From: Icerya purchasi
Lineage: Eukaryota > Arthropoda > Insecta > Hemiptera > Monophlebidae
Reading direction: 5' to 3'
NCBI GenBank assembly: GCA_039619475.1
Contig: CM077116.1
Span: 35,351,183-35,415,182, forward strand
DNA: 64,000 bases
This document shows positions 10,144 to 21,249 of the stretch, piece by piece. A program made the position numbers and the translations under genes. Positions within the stretch are counted from its first letter, which is position 1. The number at the start of each line of letters is the position of its first letter. Below the pieces are notes generated by a model. That model worked only from the letters and a program-made list of their open reading frames with translations. It did not search any database and was not told the DNA's origin.

Positions 10144-12730
10144 TTTTTTTTTTTTTGTTTTGTTTTTTTAAAATAAGTTGTGGGTCCCACAAGGCATATC
10201 GTCTGCGGGGGCCCAACACGCTTATTATCGTTTATTCAACGAATATGTTACATATGTTATAATAATTCATTACAATTAGTTTTCATAATTACACAAGGTG
10301 TGTAATGAAACAAAATAATAATACTAATAATTATAATAATAATAATAATAATAAAAAGAAGTAAAAACAAAAAAGAACTACTTATTGTTCCATACTACAT
10401 TTTTGACAACTGCGAATGGTTGATTCTCTGCTACAGCCAGCTCCCATTTTGTCTATTTTAATGTCATTCATTAATATTTTCAACTAACCATCGTTTAATT
10501 ATTACTTTCCAGATTCCTATCTTATATTGCATTATCTGGGATTCGTTCTAGCAGCTTAATCAAAACTACTTCATCCGTATTGTCGATTTTACTATTTATG
10601 CCTTTCGGTCGAATGAAATATACCTCCCTATTATTCCTTGTTGTCCTGCTTTTTATCATTGTAGCTCAATTGATATATATTTATGGTCTTATATTCAAGC
10701 AATCAGTGATAAAAGTAGCACATCCTAAGAAACATTTCATTTCTCTCTTTCCACCAGCTAATATTACGGTTAACCTGATCTTTATTAGATCTTTAAGCAT
10801 TTCTTTTGCTGTCTACTAATCTTTTTGATTATCATTCTTTTTGCTTCCCCCCAAATTGAAATCCCATACACGATTCTAGACAATACTATAACGTTATAAT
10901 ATATGCGTAAGTGGCCGCATGGTATTGAAAGAATCAATTTATAAAGTGCCGATATCATTTGTCTAATTTTATTAGATAAATTTATTACATGCTTGTCCCA
11001 AGATAGTGTTCTGTCGATGATTAATCCTAAATACTTAACCTCTTCCATTGATTCCAGTTGTGTACATTCACAGTTCGAAGTAGAGATCTATGCATTGTAA
11101 TAGATGGTTTATATGCTCTATATCTACTGGATGTTCTCATATGCAAAGCCTTTCAATTTTTTTATTGTAACAGTTAGATGTTTATCATGTGCCCACCTAC
11201 ACATACTATTCACATCCTCTTGCAAGAGTTTTTCGGCTTCATGGATGTCTCGATGCTCGATAACGAGTGCTAGGTCATCCGCATGAGTAAAAACTGTCGA
11301 GTTGGTATAAATCAAAAATAATAGCGGAGCCAGAATAGTTCCTTGTCCTACCCCTGTTGATGCAATTTCCTCTCTACTTAGTTCTTCATCGATTTTTACT
11401 ATGCTTTTCCTATTATGCAAATAACTTTCAAACAATTTATTTTGCCTATCTACAATTCCCATTTGTTTCATATCTCGCAGTAATATTTGATGACTTACCG
11501 TATCGAATGCTTTACTAATATCTACAAAAATTATAATAAATTGTCCACCGTTTGCCAACCCCTTATTTATCTTACTTGTTAGTGCTCTTAACAAAGATAT
11601 TGTTCACTTCCATTCTCTAAAACCAAATTGGTTATTATGCAACAATTCGTTCTTTTACAGATAATTTCTTAGATGAAACGCAAGGTATTGTTCCAAAATT
11701 TTTGCCAACACTGAAATTATAGTGATCGGTCTATAATTGTCACAAGTACGCGCCGACCCGTTTTTATATATAGGTCTAATAACACCAGTTTTTAGTCCCT
11801 CAGGAATGCTACCTTCTTTAATTGAACAGTTAATTATTTTTTTAATTAGTGCTGTAAATATAGCTACATTATTTTTAACATCTGATGCTCTACTAACATC
11901 CCATCCTGGAGCTTTGTGAACCGGTATTCTATTAATTATTTGTTCTACTTGTTTATTAGTAACTTTTGAAATATAAAATGACGTGGGTGTCTGTTCTAAA
12001 TTATCGTTATTTAACAATTGCGTATTACACATTTGAGCACAATGCTGTTTTGATTTAAGTGATCAACAAATTTATTCGCCGCATGTTTTGCACTTGCAAA
12101 ATATTTCAGTACTGAAGATTTGTTTTTATTGTATACTATATTATTGTTTATCTGCCATACTTTTTTGGTATTTTCATTAGCCTATGCTGCATTTGTTTAT
12201 TGTAATATTCTAATTTAGCTTTTCTAATTTCATTTTTAGTCATATTTCTCTGTTTTATACAGCTTTTTATATTTAGCGTTTGTTGTATTATTTTTACAGC
12301 GTTTATAATAAATGTCTCTAATTTTCATCAAGTTTAAAATTTTTATATTCATCCAGTCGTTTTTAAATGTAAAATTGTGCTCCTTTATGTATGTCACCTG
12401 CTTTCTACATTCCTTATGTATATTATTAAATTTAGACTGTATTTGCGAGCAGATATTTTCAATCTTTTCAATACTATGCCAGTCATAATTTTTAAATTTT
12501 TTCGTTTACTCTGCTTTTTGCTTGTCCTTTATCGTTTTGATAGGAGTACCTATTAATGCGAAATACGTACCCGATATTATAGTGATCAAATATTTTTGAA
12601 TTGATAATTCCATTTCTTCAGTTGAACTCCTAATGAAAATATTATCTATACATGATTGAGTTAAGTTACTCTCCCTAAATTCCTCTCTCGTTACACCATC
12701 AATCAATCTTTTGATCAGAAAGTAGAATTT
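10144..12730 (-). mobile_element. CR1/L2-like LINE, 5'-truncated
   Basis: Reading the minus strand from 12730 to 10144: the end of an endonuclease domain, a long RT, a thumb region, about 600 bp of 3' UTR, then a tail seen on the plus strand as T-rich sequence at 10144-10169. A (TAA)n microsatellite sits in the UTR at 10320-10352. Most of the endonuclease and any ORF1 are missing. The family call rests on motif wording in the RT; Jockey-group relatives (CR1, L2, Daphne) are hard to separate by eye. Confidence 0.8.
10785..12706 (-). pseudogene. LINE endonuclease/reverse transcriptase remnant
   Basis: Segments in order on the minus strand. 12706-12506: endonuclease end with VTREEFRESNLTQSCIDNIF, as in LINE endonucleases where 'T.SCIDNIF' precedes the SDH block. 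12032-11655: KVTNKQVEQIINRIPVHKAP followed by GWD, then IPEGLKTGVIRPIYKNG and NYRPITIISVLAKILE, the RT fingers. 11594-11124: IIIFVDISKAFDTVSHQILL (motif A), FESYLHNRKSIVKID, GVGQGTILAPLLFLIY (motif B) and HADDLALVIEH (motif C, normally FADD). 11048-10785: EEVKYLGLIIDRTLSWDKHV, the thumb. The frame is kept over unusually long stretches with few breaks, so this copy is younger than most LINEs here. Loss of F in FADD and the frameshifts show it is inactive. Confidence 0.85.
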
Positions 12731-14459
12731 ATCTAGCTTGAGACACTTCGCGTGAACTTAACAATCCTCGACGCCTTATCAAGAAGGTGTGCGTTTTATT
12801 TTACACCTTAAATGGTATAATTTTGATACTATTAAATTACCGAAAATATTATTTATTTTTAAAGTAAAATATTTTTCGGTTAGCCGTAATAACTCATTGA
12901 TATTATTATTACCTCGGAAAATCAACCGAAATTATCGGCATAATTAGACGTTCATACCTTTTTTGTTTTTTTTTTTATAATGAAATATTGAAAATAGTAC
13001 GGCAGAGTAGAATTTCGCCACTACGTGCCTCGTTACAGCAGAAGTAACGCGAGCACGCTCAATGGACAGAATTAATATAAGCGGGTACGATTCACGGTCA
13101 ATGTGACGAACGACGATTCGTTCACTTAATTAGATTGCACGGTTTGAAGACCGCACGCGGTCTAATGTATTTATTAAATATTCTTGTTTTCACGGTTCGT
13201 AATGAAAGCGTTTACACTTTCGACGATTTAAATGGTTGAAATGCAACGCAAATGCATATTAAATTGTCTCCAAAGAACGAAATTTAAACAAAAGTTTCTA
13301 AAAAACGCCATAATTCTTTTTCACACTACACCAGATTAAATAAATGTATTGCTCCTTTTTGGTATAAACACGCCGTTTTTTTTTTTCTTTTTTCTTTTTT
13401 ATTCTCTTCAAATCCTACATTAAAATATTAATTACAAATAAAAAGAAATTAGTTACAATCCTGGAAAATCTCACGGAAGAGTAATTCATACAGATTGAAA
13501 ATATCTTTCATGGGTAAACTTAAAATTGGCATGTTCCGATCAAGTGTCTAGCAAAGGAAAACCATCCAGAAGCGGAAATGATGAGAGAAGATCTTTCACT
13601 ATTGGTTAATGAGTTGACCGATAAATGTGAGATTCCAGTTATCACAATCAGGCACGGTTCTGCTTGTTCTGGCTCATTTTAAACTACGATGCGGTATGAT
13701 TAATTTACAAGGCGGCGTGTCTTCTGCGATTATAAGTATATCAAAAAGCAGCAGAGAATTTGGTCGTCGAATCTCTATAATAATGGGAAAAAGAAATTTT
13801 TAGCGCTTCTTTTCTGCGCATCATCTTTTCTCTTACTCTTTCCCGTTCCCCCTCTAACACATATTTTCCCTCTTCCTTTTCCATTGAAAAGGTCTATAAT
13901 GAGATTGTCGCCGCGGCTTCAGCACAGTCAATAAAAATTCACCAGTTTATATTGGTAAAATTAATTTCACTCCTATTTCTGTAACTCAGCCGCGAGCGCC
14001 GAATTGAAATTGAAGCTCTCGGTGTGATAAGGTACGATCACGATAACAGATATGGTATAGTATAGTTGGTATAAATGTCATATTTCTTCACTCTCACACT
14101 GTCGGTTGTTCCAGTACTTTTTCTCTAGTGCTAATTCATTTTTTCTTGTCCACATTTCCTCAACTTTTAATCCTCATCAGTGTTCCTCCTAATTGTGGTT
14201 TCCGTCATTTTAAGTCTCCTTTTGCAACGTTTCACATCACTGGCGGTACCTGGAATGCACGTTCTCCTTCGTGCGGTTTCTACACCCTTATCATTCGAGT
14301 AGACGCGTGCGGAACGGTACTTTGCAGATACATATGCACGTGTGTAGTAAGGGGGATAGCAATTTTGGAGCAGCCTGCTCTGCCTAGCCGGAAGTGATCA
14401 GTTTGGTTCTTTGTTTGTCAATGAATAATCGATGCTTCTGTTTACTGTTTACAGCAATT
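12731..14459. other. Unassigned region between LINE and piggyBac remnant
   Basis: No repeat or gene was confirmed. Points seen: a small inverted repeat near 12784-12810 (AAGGTGT...ACACCTT); a 51-codon open stretch at about 13540-13683 reading KCLAKENHPEAEMMREDLSL at its start, which I do not recognise; and GC-richer sequence at 13900-14400. A 19-bp motif near 12997 (GTACGGCAGAGT then GAATTT) recurs near 25776. Confidence 0.35.
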
Positions 14460-14615
14460 TGCGGAGCAGTAGTTCGCAGCGTGTACTGGTGTATTAAAAG
14501 TTGTGTTAGTATCTTTTTTGTAAATAACTTGAGAATTTTTTAGTTTAGTGTTGTGTTTTTGTATTTATACGTACATCTTTTTTCTTTTTTATTTTTATTC
14601 CGTTATTTTTTGGTA

Positions 14616-15017
14616 ATGGGCGAGTACGAAAGAGAACAAGCTCGATTAGTGAAGCTCATGGAAGAGTGTACGCGAGAAAAGATAGGTGAAAAAAATGATA
14701 CGGAATGTGATAATGTGTCTGATAATGACGAGAAAGAAGTGATAGAAGAGAGCGATCATAACAGTAAGTCAGAGCAGGATGTGTCCGATGAAGAGGTTAT
14801 CGAAAAGACCTCAAATTTGTATTATCTTGAAGAAGACAGTAGTAACAAATGGAATAAGCAACCTTCTAGAAAAAACACGAGAACAAAATCGAAAGATGTT
14901 ATAAAACTTTTCCCAGGGTCCGAATCAACAAAATGCGATCTAAAATCTATTTCGATAATAAAAAAGAAATTCATATACGAAGGCGGCAGTACCTTCAACA
15001 ATAATCTTTTCATCTAA
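14616..15017 (+). pseudogene. piggyBac transposase N-terminal fragment
   Basis: This 133-codon open frame starts MGEYEREQARLVKLMEECTR. Its first half is acidic (runs such as SDNDEKEVIEESDHN and SDEEVIEK), followed by LYYLEEDSSNKWNKQPSRKN and then LFPGSES. An acidic N-terminus followed by a '(Y/W)..(D/S)..KW...P' block and a P-G motif is typical of piggyBac transposases. The DDD catalytic core, normally the next 300 or so residues, is absent. The start follows an upstream in-frame-compatible leader; a slightly earlier ATG at 14553 is also in frame but adds an aromatic, unlikely stretch. It could still produce a short acidic peptide, but no function is implied. Confidence 0.65.
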
Positions 15018-15019
15018 TA

Positions 15020-15250
15020 GAAACGCATTTCAAAACGAAGATAACAAATATCCCAAAAACGATAAAGGATAGAATTCGAGAGTTGACTGGAGGATCAGCA
15101 CCGGAAATAATAACACAAAATGCCTCTCCTAGTAGAGGGCGTTATGCTTATCGTGATCGGAAGAAAAACAGATTTACAAAAATTTCTTGCAAATACTTTA
15201 TGTATCTGCTTCGAATGTTATAAGTATCAGACTGAAAAGAATTTGTAAGT
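15020..15250 (+). pseudogene. piggyBac transposase C-terminal fragment
   Basis: In one frame: KTIKDRIRELTGGSAPEIIT, then SPSRGRYAYRDRKKNRFTKI with a following SCK. With a frameshift this continues as a degraded cysteine-rich end (CFECYKYQTEKN). piggyBac transposases end in a cysteine-rich zinc-binding domain preceded by an RG(R/K)C...RKK.R.T...C segment. Here the first cysteine of that block is Y and later ones are out of frame. It sits directly after the N-terminal fragment, which shows the internal deletion. Confidence 0.6.
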
Positions 15251-15444
15251 GACCCTTTTTTTGTAAATAGTTATTATGACATTTTATTTTAAAGACTAAC
15301 AATAAGTAGGAATGTATTATATTAGGTATAATTTATTCATGTAAGTAGCAACAGTAAAAATGAATGGTTTATAATCTATGTACATGTCAAGTATTAAAAT
15401 TTATTAAAATATGTATTATTTCATGTATTAAAAAAAAAGAAACA

Positions 15445-15448
<4 letters not shown>

Positions 15449-15484
<36 letters not shown>
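15449..15484. repeat. (TA)n microsatellite
   Basis: About 18 uninterrupted TA repeats lie inside the right part of the piggyBac-like element. Confidence 0.95.
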
Positions 15485-15488
<4 letters not shown>

Positions 15489-15634
15489 CTATCATATTTT
15501 AAAGAGACAAAACAATGGCGGACTGGGAATCCGCAATGAGCATTCCTAATTGCATGTTGAATACTATGCGGAGTGTGAGTCCGCAGCGAGTAGTACTCGT
15601 GGTGGAATTTTGAGCGCGTGTACTGGAAGGTTAT

Positions 15635-16085
15635 ATGTTATCCTTGAAAATTCTATCCTTTCTGATAATTTGGTCCTTCTTAATGATGCTCGTCCTACCT
15701 ATTTCAAAAGTGCATCTACAATTTAGCTTCTTAAATTTAACTTTTTCTTCCTCCAATTCTGACGAAAATTGAAACTGGTGAGAATTTATGGCAGTGATCA
15801 TTTTCCTATTAAAATGTTCCTTAATTGTCCTTCTGCTACTCATTTCAAGCCTCTCTATTCTCCTCGATGGAATTTTTCTAAAACAAACCGGACCTATCGC
15901 TGATTCGTCGCTTCTTAATTATCACATTCTCCGATATTCTATATTATTTTATAGTTCTTTTCTTCGCTCCATTACTTCTGCTCTTTCACTGTGTTCCCCT
16001 CTTCTCGCCTCCTATTTATGCTTAAAACGTTATGATACGGCCTTATCGTTTTGGTGGAATGAGAAATGTAAGATTTTAACACCGT
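15635..16085 (+). pseudogene. LINE apurinic-type endonuclease remnant
   Basis: NLVLLNDARPTYFKSAST (about 15654-15707), then with frame changes GSDHFPIKMFLN (about 15790-15826), SPRWNFSKTNRTYR (about 15857-15898) and FWWNEKCK (about 16050-16073). In LINE endonucleases the order 'LLN...PT......S..DL', the catalytic GSDH, 'WNF.K..W' and 'WWN..C' is well conserved, so although degraded this is recognisable. The Asp-His pair of the catalytic site is present; upstream parts are missing. Confidence 0.65.
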
Positions 16086-16304
16086 AGTGTCGTGTCACCT
16101 TTAGAATCTTTCGTTCAAATTTTACAACCGGCGGGAATTCCTTCAAGCTACAAAACATGTTTTTTCCCTTCCAAGATTTCTCTCTCTCTCTCTCTGAGTT
16201 GTACTTTGTTTAACTTTTGCGCTGGACACGTTTTTCTATATATCTTTCTTTATTCTCTATCGGCAGTGTTCTATTTCCTCTCCTCATGACACACTGTAAC
16301 AGCC

Positions 16305-16790
16305 AATGAAGCGCTTAATTTCTCTGGTAAGGTGATGGCTGCCGTGTTTTGAGACATAAATGTAATTTCGCTCAATCGCCATCAATTTCGGAAACTTTTC
16401 GCATAATTCTTTAGCAGTTGAGAAGCTGTAACAAAAAGGGCCTGGCACGAAAGGTGAAAAAAACGTTTTCCTCATACACAATCAGACCGCATATACTGTA
16501 TGTACCTCAACGAGTTACTCAAACATTTTTTGTGGAAAACGTTTGTCTCTCCTCCGTATTCGCCGGATTCGAGTGATTTCGAATCTTGCTCAAATTAAGG
16601 AAACAGCCATTCAGCGTTTCAATTAAGGTGCCGAAGTGAAAGTCAACGATTTTTTCACATACGATGTCTGCTTCAGTACGTTACAATAAATGTTTAAATT
16701 TATACGGTGAATGTGTTGAAAAATTTTAAAAAAAAACATCAAAAATACACGGATTTTTAATTTTATTAAAGCGTTATCTTTATAGGGAAA
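16305..16790 (+). mobile_element. mariner transposase remnant nested in LINE
   Basis: SGKVMAAVF*D at 16323-16355 is the mariner GKVM.(S/A)V(F)WD motif with the Trp codon TGG changed to TGA. At about 16545-16590, SPPYSPDSSDFES matches the PPYSPDL.PSDY block that holds the third catalytic Asp of the DD34D triad. Between them LIHNQTAYT resembles a decayed HDNA.PH(T) block. Further on, AEVKVNDFFTYDV fits the mariner C-terminus. Inverted terminal repeats were not identified. It lies between the endonuclease and RNase H pieces of a LINE, so it probably inserted into that LINE. Confidence 0.65.
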
Positions 16791-16799
16791 GTTACTATT

Positions 16800-17480
16800 A
16801 AGATGTTCCTCGGAATACCAGAATTCCTGCCTGGGGTGCTCTTAAATCTCTTATATTAGCAGTCCTCGCTGATCCCACTATTCCGCCCCTCTCCATTCGA
16901 CGATATCATTTAGGTAGTCGATTCCTTTCTAAATGTTTATATCATTTATTTCCCTCGTACTTATAAAAACCTCTATTTCTCCTTGTCTTAACTCATTCTT
17001 GTCTCATATAATCTCTTGTAATAAATTTCTTTATTTCTTCTTTAACCCTTCCATCTTTCCGAAAGCTATGTTTTTCTTATAAATAATCCCTTAAGCTTCC
17101 AACAGCCGTTATTAAACAGGAACTTCGCAACACTATCAATTTTTTGTTTCCTCCTAACATGGTCATTTTCACACTGACGATTCGAGGGGTACTATTAATG
17201 TCGGAGTGTTCTTTATTCTTCCTGACTACAGTTTTTCTGAATCTCCTTTTCTCTTTTTCGCTGTATATATTAATTTTAATGATTAATCTACGTACAATTA
17301 TCCGCTAATCGGTGCTTCTTCAGTTACACAATAATTTCTCACTCCGTGAGTGTACTCAGCCTTTCCTCTTCAATCCTGCGACTATTCTTCGTAGACGATC
17401 TCTTCTTCGTAATCTTTCGATCGCTATCCGTTCACGTTGATTTCCGATGTGTTTTTGATTGTACGGGCACTCTCGATAGG
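16800..17480 (+). pseudogene. LINE RT C-terminal and RNase H start
   Basis: TRIPAWGALKSLILAVLADP then TIPPLSIRRYHLGSRFLSK (about 16818-16932) matches the segment between RT and RNase H in I/R1-type LINEs, where 'L..E....PL..RR..L...F..K' is conserved. HFHTDDSRGTINVGVFFILP (about 17164-17223) is the first RNase H motif (TDGS with G changed to D), followed by ESPFLFFAVYI where 'I.TAEA.AI' is expected. Later motifs are unclear. Stops occur throughout. Confidence 0.55.
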
Positions 17481-18641
17481 TAAAGAAATAACACTGATGC
17501 TTCAGGTTGCTGCTTATTCGCGCCTAAATTTTAAGGAAATTGGAAGTTCTAGTCTTTTATCTGGTGTAAAAAAAATTTCACTTCGGGGATTTTAGTTATT
17601 TACGCATAATCCTTTCTTTTTACTCCATTCAGTTTTCTTAATTTTCCCCCTGATCCTTTTGCTTTTGTTACAGTTTCTTTTTCTTATCTTCCGTTGCCCT
17701 CGTCATTTGTGTCTATGATCTGTTGACTTCTCTTTTGTTATGGTCTTCTTAGTGTTCCTTTTTTCTGTTGCTCTTCTCACTCCGATCGATGATGCAGTTG
17801 TCTACGATTCTAAGTCTTCAAATGCTCTTTTCTTCCGTTTTCTGTTCTTCATTCGTATTTACCGAAGTTTGGACTTCTTTCTACTTATTATATTTCCTGT
17901 GTCTTTCGCTATCTGTTGCTCTTGCCATTGAGTCCTTTATATTAGCAACTTCAAATTAACTCAAGCCTATAAAAGCATTTTGTAATTCGAAAGTATTTCC
18001 GTTTCGCGTAAGACCTTTAAAACATGTCTACGTTTTTGAAACGGAGTAAATTCTTTTTAGAAACGGTAGATTCCGCTCGACGCAGCCTGTGCCATAAATG
18101 TCCTGCCCGTCGTTTTGAACGTACAAAACAAAACTTCAGCGAATCACCGGAGCGTAGTTTTCATCGCCACGTACAAGGCTTCTACTGAATTACATACGCG
18201 GCTCGTCGAGAGAACACATATTCGGTTATAATTAACCGTGCGTGATTTTCATTTACGCTTTGAATAGCAATTTATAATACGAACAACTTACTCTAAATTA
18301 TCGAAGCGGTCGCAAAGTGTCGTCAAGTGACGCAAAAAAAATTTCCGACCCTATTATCCCGAAAGTGTTTATGTTAGAAAAAAAATATCATTTTTCTGCT
18401 TCTGGGAAATACACAGTATAGATATGGCGGTACATTATTTTTAAAAATAAAGTAGAAATAGCCGGACGAAAATTAGCTAAAAAAATTTTCATTAGAATAC
18501 CGGGAAAATATTAACGTCGAAAATAATGAACGCGGGTATTTAAAGTATTATTAATATTACATAGGAAATTTTAATTCGAATAAATACCGGGGAATAAGCG
18601 ATTTACAAGCTCATTACTAATGGAATTTTACTTCAAGTACG
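17481..18641. other. Unassigned, possibly more LINE debris
   Basis: 17640-17960 is pyrimidine-rich with short open frames in two frames, and could be the decayed 3' part of the preceding LINE, but no motif was firm. 18000-18640 shows no recognised feature apart from CpG-rich patches around 18060-18200. Confidence 0.35.
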
Positions 18642-19160
18642 CTGTATATTAGGGGTGACCAACCCGCGGCCCGCCTTGAACATTTTTGCGGCCCGCGAGA
18701 TGACCAAAGTAGTAAAATATTATGTTCTGCGAACACATAATGCGGCGTGCATGTTGGAACATTTAATATAACAAGTTTTATGTTTCACTCTTAAGTGACC
18801 TCGGTGACGCAGTGATCATCCATAGATACATACAGTTGATTGTTGATAGCAGAGTCTTCAGTTTCAAGTGAAAATTTGCTTTTTGATTTCGTTTTGTTTA
18901 TTGTGAGTGAAGGATAATTATTTTAATATACCTGTACTTCAACAACATATTTAAAACAACAACAGTCAGGTAACAACTCCCATTAAATTAAAAGAAAAGT
19001 GACCTTTTAATTTAACAATTAAAAATAGATATATTTAATACCTCTCAGGAAACATAATTATTTATTTTATTACCTAGAACAGTTTTTCAGTTATAAACAA
19101 CTACAAATTTTATATTTCGCGCTTTATCAATCAACATATGGAAAATCATACACTTATTAT

Positions 19161-20008
19161 TATAAACGGAAAAAAAAACAGACCGCACACGAACACGCTC
19201 CTGATGATTTACCGCGTAATTATCCGATCAAAGATGGACTATGGATGCATACTGTATCGTACAGCGTCGAAATCATTACTTCAGAAGCTGGATACAATAC
19301 ACCATACTGCAATACGAAGAGCATCTTATGTTACTAGCCCCACACCCAGCATACTAGTGCTGGCAGGTGAACCACCGCTACAAATCCGAAGGCAGATGCT
19401 GACGGTAAACTATGAAGCAACAATGCTGACGAGGATAAATCATCCCAATCTACCGTTAATGGACCTCTCAGGTACGAGCTCTATGGCAGCCAGGGTTCGA
19501 GCAGATTTAGCAGACCTGAACCTTGAAGTGGCCGAATTTCTGCACCTACCACATGGACTGTGCACTACGGAAATGGAATGAAAGATGGATTAGCACTGAT
19601 ACAGCAAATAAATTGCGCATGGTTAAAAGCACCATTTATCCTCTGAGGACGACGGCACAGGAAAGTCGCATATATGAAAAAGTACTTGCCCGGCTTAGAA
19701 TCGGCCATACCCCGCTAACGCATACGTATATCTTCGAAGATGATGAACTTTCAGTTTGCGAACTCTGTGAGGAAACCAGGATTGTTCATTATCTATTACT
19801 AAAATGTAAGAAATATGAAAATTGTAGAGTACAGAGCGATATACCTACGGATGATTTGAAGGATGTTCTCCGAGATGATATACCTACGACTCGTAAACTA
19901 CGCACGTACCTTATTTATACGGATTTAATGCGTTATCTTTCGTTAAGTTAAATTAAGTGGTCATAGCCGAAAGGCAATAAGTACTGCTGCTAAATAAATA
20001 AATAAAAA
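19161..20008 (+). mobile_element. 5'-truncated RNase H-type LINE with target duplication
   Basis: The LINE lies between two exact copies of ATACACTTATTAT (19148-19160 and 20009-20021), a 13-bp target-site duplication. It ends in a (TAAA)n-type tail near 19990-20008. It begins in the RT thumb region, so it is strongly 5'-truncated. The host DNA on both sides is the hAT element, giving a clear age order: hAT first, LINE second. Confidence 0.9.
19170..19951 (+). pseudogene. LINE C-terminal protein fragment, RNase H apparently lost
   Basis: Two overlapping open frames. The first (to 19581) reads NTLLMIYRVIIRSKMDYGCI, LDTIHHTAIRRA, then LAGEPPLQIRRQMLTVNYEA, the region after the RT catalytic core in I/R1-type LINEs. 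The second (to 19951) reads WNERWISTDTANKLRMVKST, then LARLRIGHTPLTHTYIF and CELCEETRIVHYLLLKC, the C-terminal segment with a CCHC zinc knuckle (C, C, H, C). In related elements an RNase H domain lies between them; here about 20 residues link the two parts, so the RNase H was deleted or this lineage lacks it. One frameshift, around 19550-19580, separates the frames. Reading frames are unusually intact for this window. Confidence 0.85.
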
Positions 20009-20218
20009 ATACACTTATTATATTATCAATGTTTACATGTAAGAATAATAGTAAACGCAATAATAATAATTCATTATGTTTCAATTTTTTACTATAAAAA
20101 AATGTCTATGGTAGGTCTAAATCTCATATGGGGATATATGATTTTATAAGCGGCCCGCGGAGCTATGATAGATTTCCAAAGTGGTCCGCAATTGGGGTTG
20201 GCCACCCCTGCTGTAATT

Positions 20219-21249
20219 ATCGGCATTTTATATTGCGAAATAAAATTGTTTTAAATAATTTAAAAATTTTGATAAAAATGCATTAAAAATTAAAAAGCGC
20301 TCGGTAAAAGATATTACATGTGTAGTAAAATATGCCTCGATGGAGAAATATCATAATTATTTTTGAGCTCTACGGGTACTTAAAGTTTCAACGCGTTGCA
20401 TTCCAATTGCAACGGTAAAATTAAAAACGATGCTTCCGGTATACTTGCCTTATAGAAAACATGTGATCGCGTCGTCAGGCACGTTTTTTCAATTGTTACG
20501 AATACCGAGACTTATTGTTGTTTAAGAATAATTATAGTACCCTACATTTAGGGTGGTACATTTTATTATATAAAATGTCTTCATCGAATTGTTAACAGCT
20601 TAATGAATATTTTTTAAATTAAATTTTTGGCTTAGTAAATCTTGAAGTTGGTATTTTCTTTTCTTTGCAGCTATTTCAAAAAATTTTTCTCCTTCTACTC
20701 ACGGGGAAATATTCTTGTTTTGCTTGTTTTTTTTTTACACGACAAACTCACCCGTCATCGTTTACACACTACCCCTTGGGGGCCGCGACTAACTTAATTG
20801 TTCCAGTTCTTCTGTACTTTTTTTTCTTCATAGAAAGTGTAATTTTGGGCGCCAGGTCAAATTCGGACGAATGACTCCAGAGAACGTGAAAGTGGCCAAA
20901 ACGAACAGGACAGTTAATTGGGACTCGACTCTTCTTCACATTAGTCCCTCTTCTGCCGGCGATACTTCCTTCTATGGTATATCGATTGTCACACATAGAG
21001 CACAGTCATCGAGATTTCCGCCGATATTATTAATAAAATGTTAATCGCCATTCGACAGGTGCAGGTGCTAGGGCACCCGTTAAAACTTTCTGTTTTCGTT
21101 TCGTCAGCCGGCTATTACTTTTTCTGCATAGATTCGACGGAAGAAACCTTTGGTTCTTGAGCGTTTCCGATAGAGCGGCGGTTACCCGGTGATAGCGAGC
21201 CATCGCGCAGGAGAATGAAAGATGTTGTCGGTCGCAGAGGCGTGGAAGA
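20219..21249. other. Unassigned spacer before GC-richer island
   Basis: AT-rich to about 20850, then CpG-richer. A short imperfect hairpin lies at about 20538-20562 (GTACCCTA...TAGGGTGGTAC). No coding exon was identified. Confidence 0.35.

Larger units (their letters stand above)
14460..15625 (+). mobile_element. piggyBac-like element, internally deleted
   Basis: The first and last parts of a piggyBac-type transposase are joined with the catalytic core missing. Palindromic TGCGGA...TCCGCA motifs occur on the left (14460-14477, with one mismatch) and on the right (15516-15535 and 15567-15585), and GCGTGTACTGG or CGCGTGTACTGG follows on both sides. These look like subterminal transposase-binding repeats. 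TTAA target sites and terminal repeats were not identified, so the true ends are unknown. Confidence 0.65.
15635..17480 (+). mobile_element. RNase H-type LINE with mariner inside
   Basis: Endonuclease C-terminal motifs (15635-16085) are followed by a mariner remnant (16305-16790), then the RT C-terminal segment and the start of an RNase H domain (16800-17480). Most of the RT is missing. The combination endonuclease, RT and RNase H places it in the I/R1 group of LINEs. It may be the 5' part of the same family whose 3' ends lie on the minus strand at 23386, 52834 and elsewhere. Both true ends are unclear. Confidence 0.6.
18650..20210. mobile_element. Non-autonomous hAT element carrying a LINE
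   Basis: The left end TAGGGGTGACCAACCCGCGG and the right end, whose complement begins CAGGGGTGGCCAACCCCAAT, form imperfect hAT-type inverted repeats, followed on each side by GCGG(C/A)CC motifs typical of this hAT group. The flanks CTGTATAT (18642-18649) and CTGTAATT (20211-20218) agree at 6 of 8 positions, as expected for an aged 8-bp hAT target duplication. No transposase was found. About 850 bp of the interior is a LINE insertion, so the original element was about 700 bp. Confidence 0.85.
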
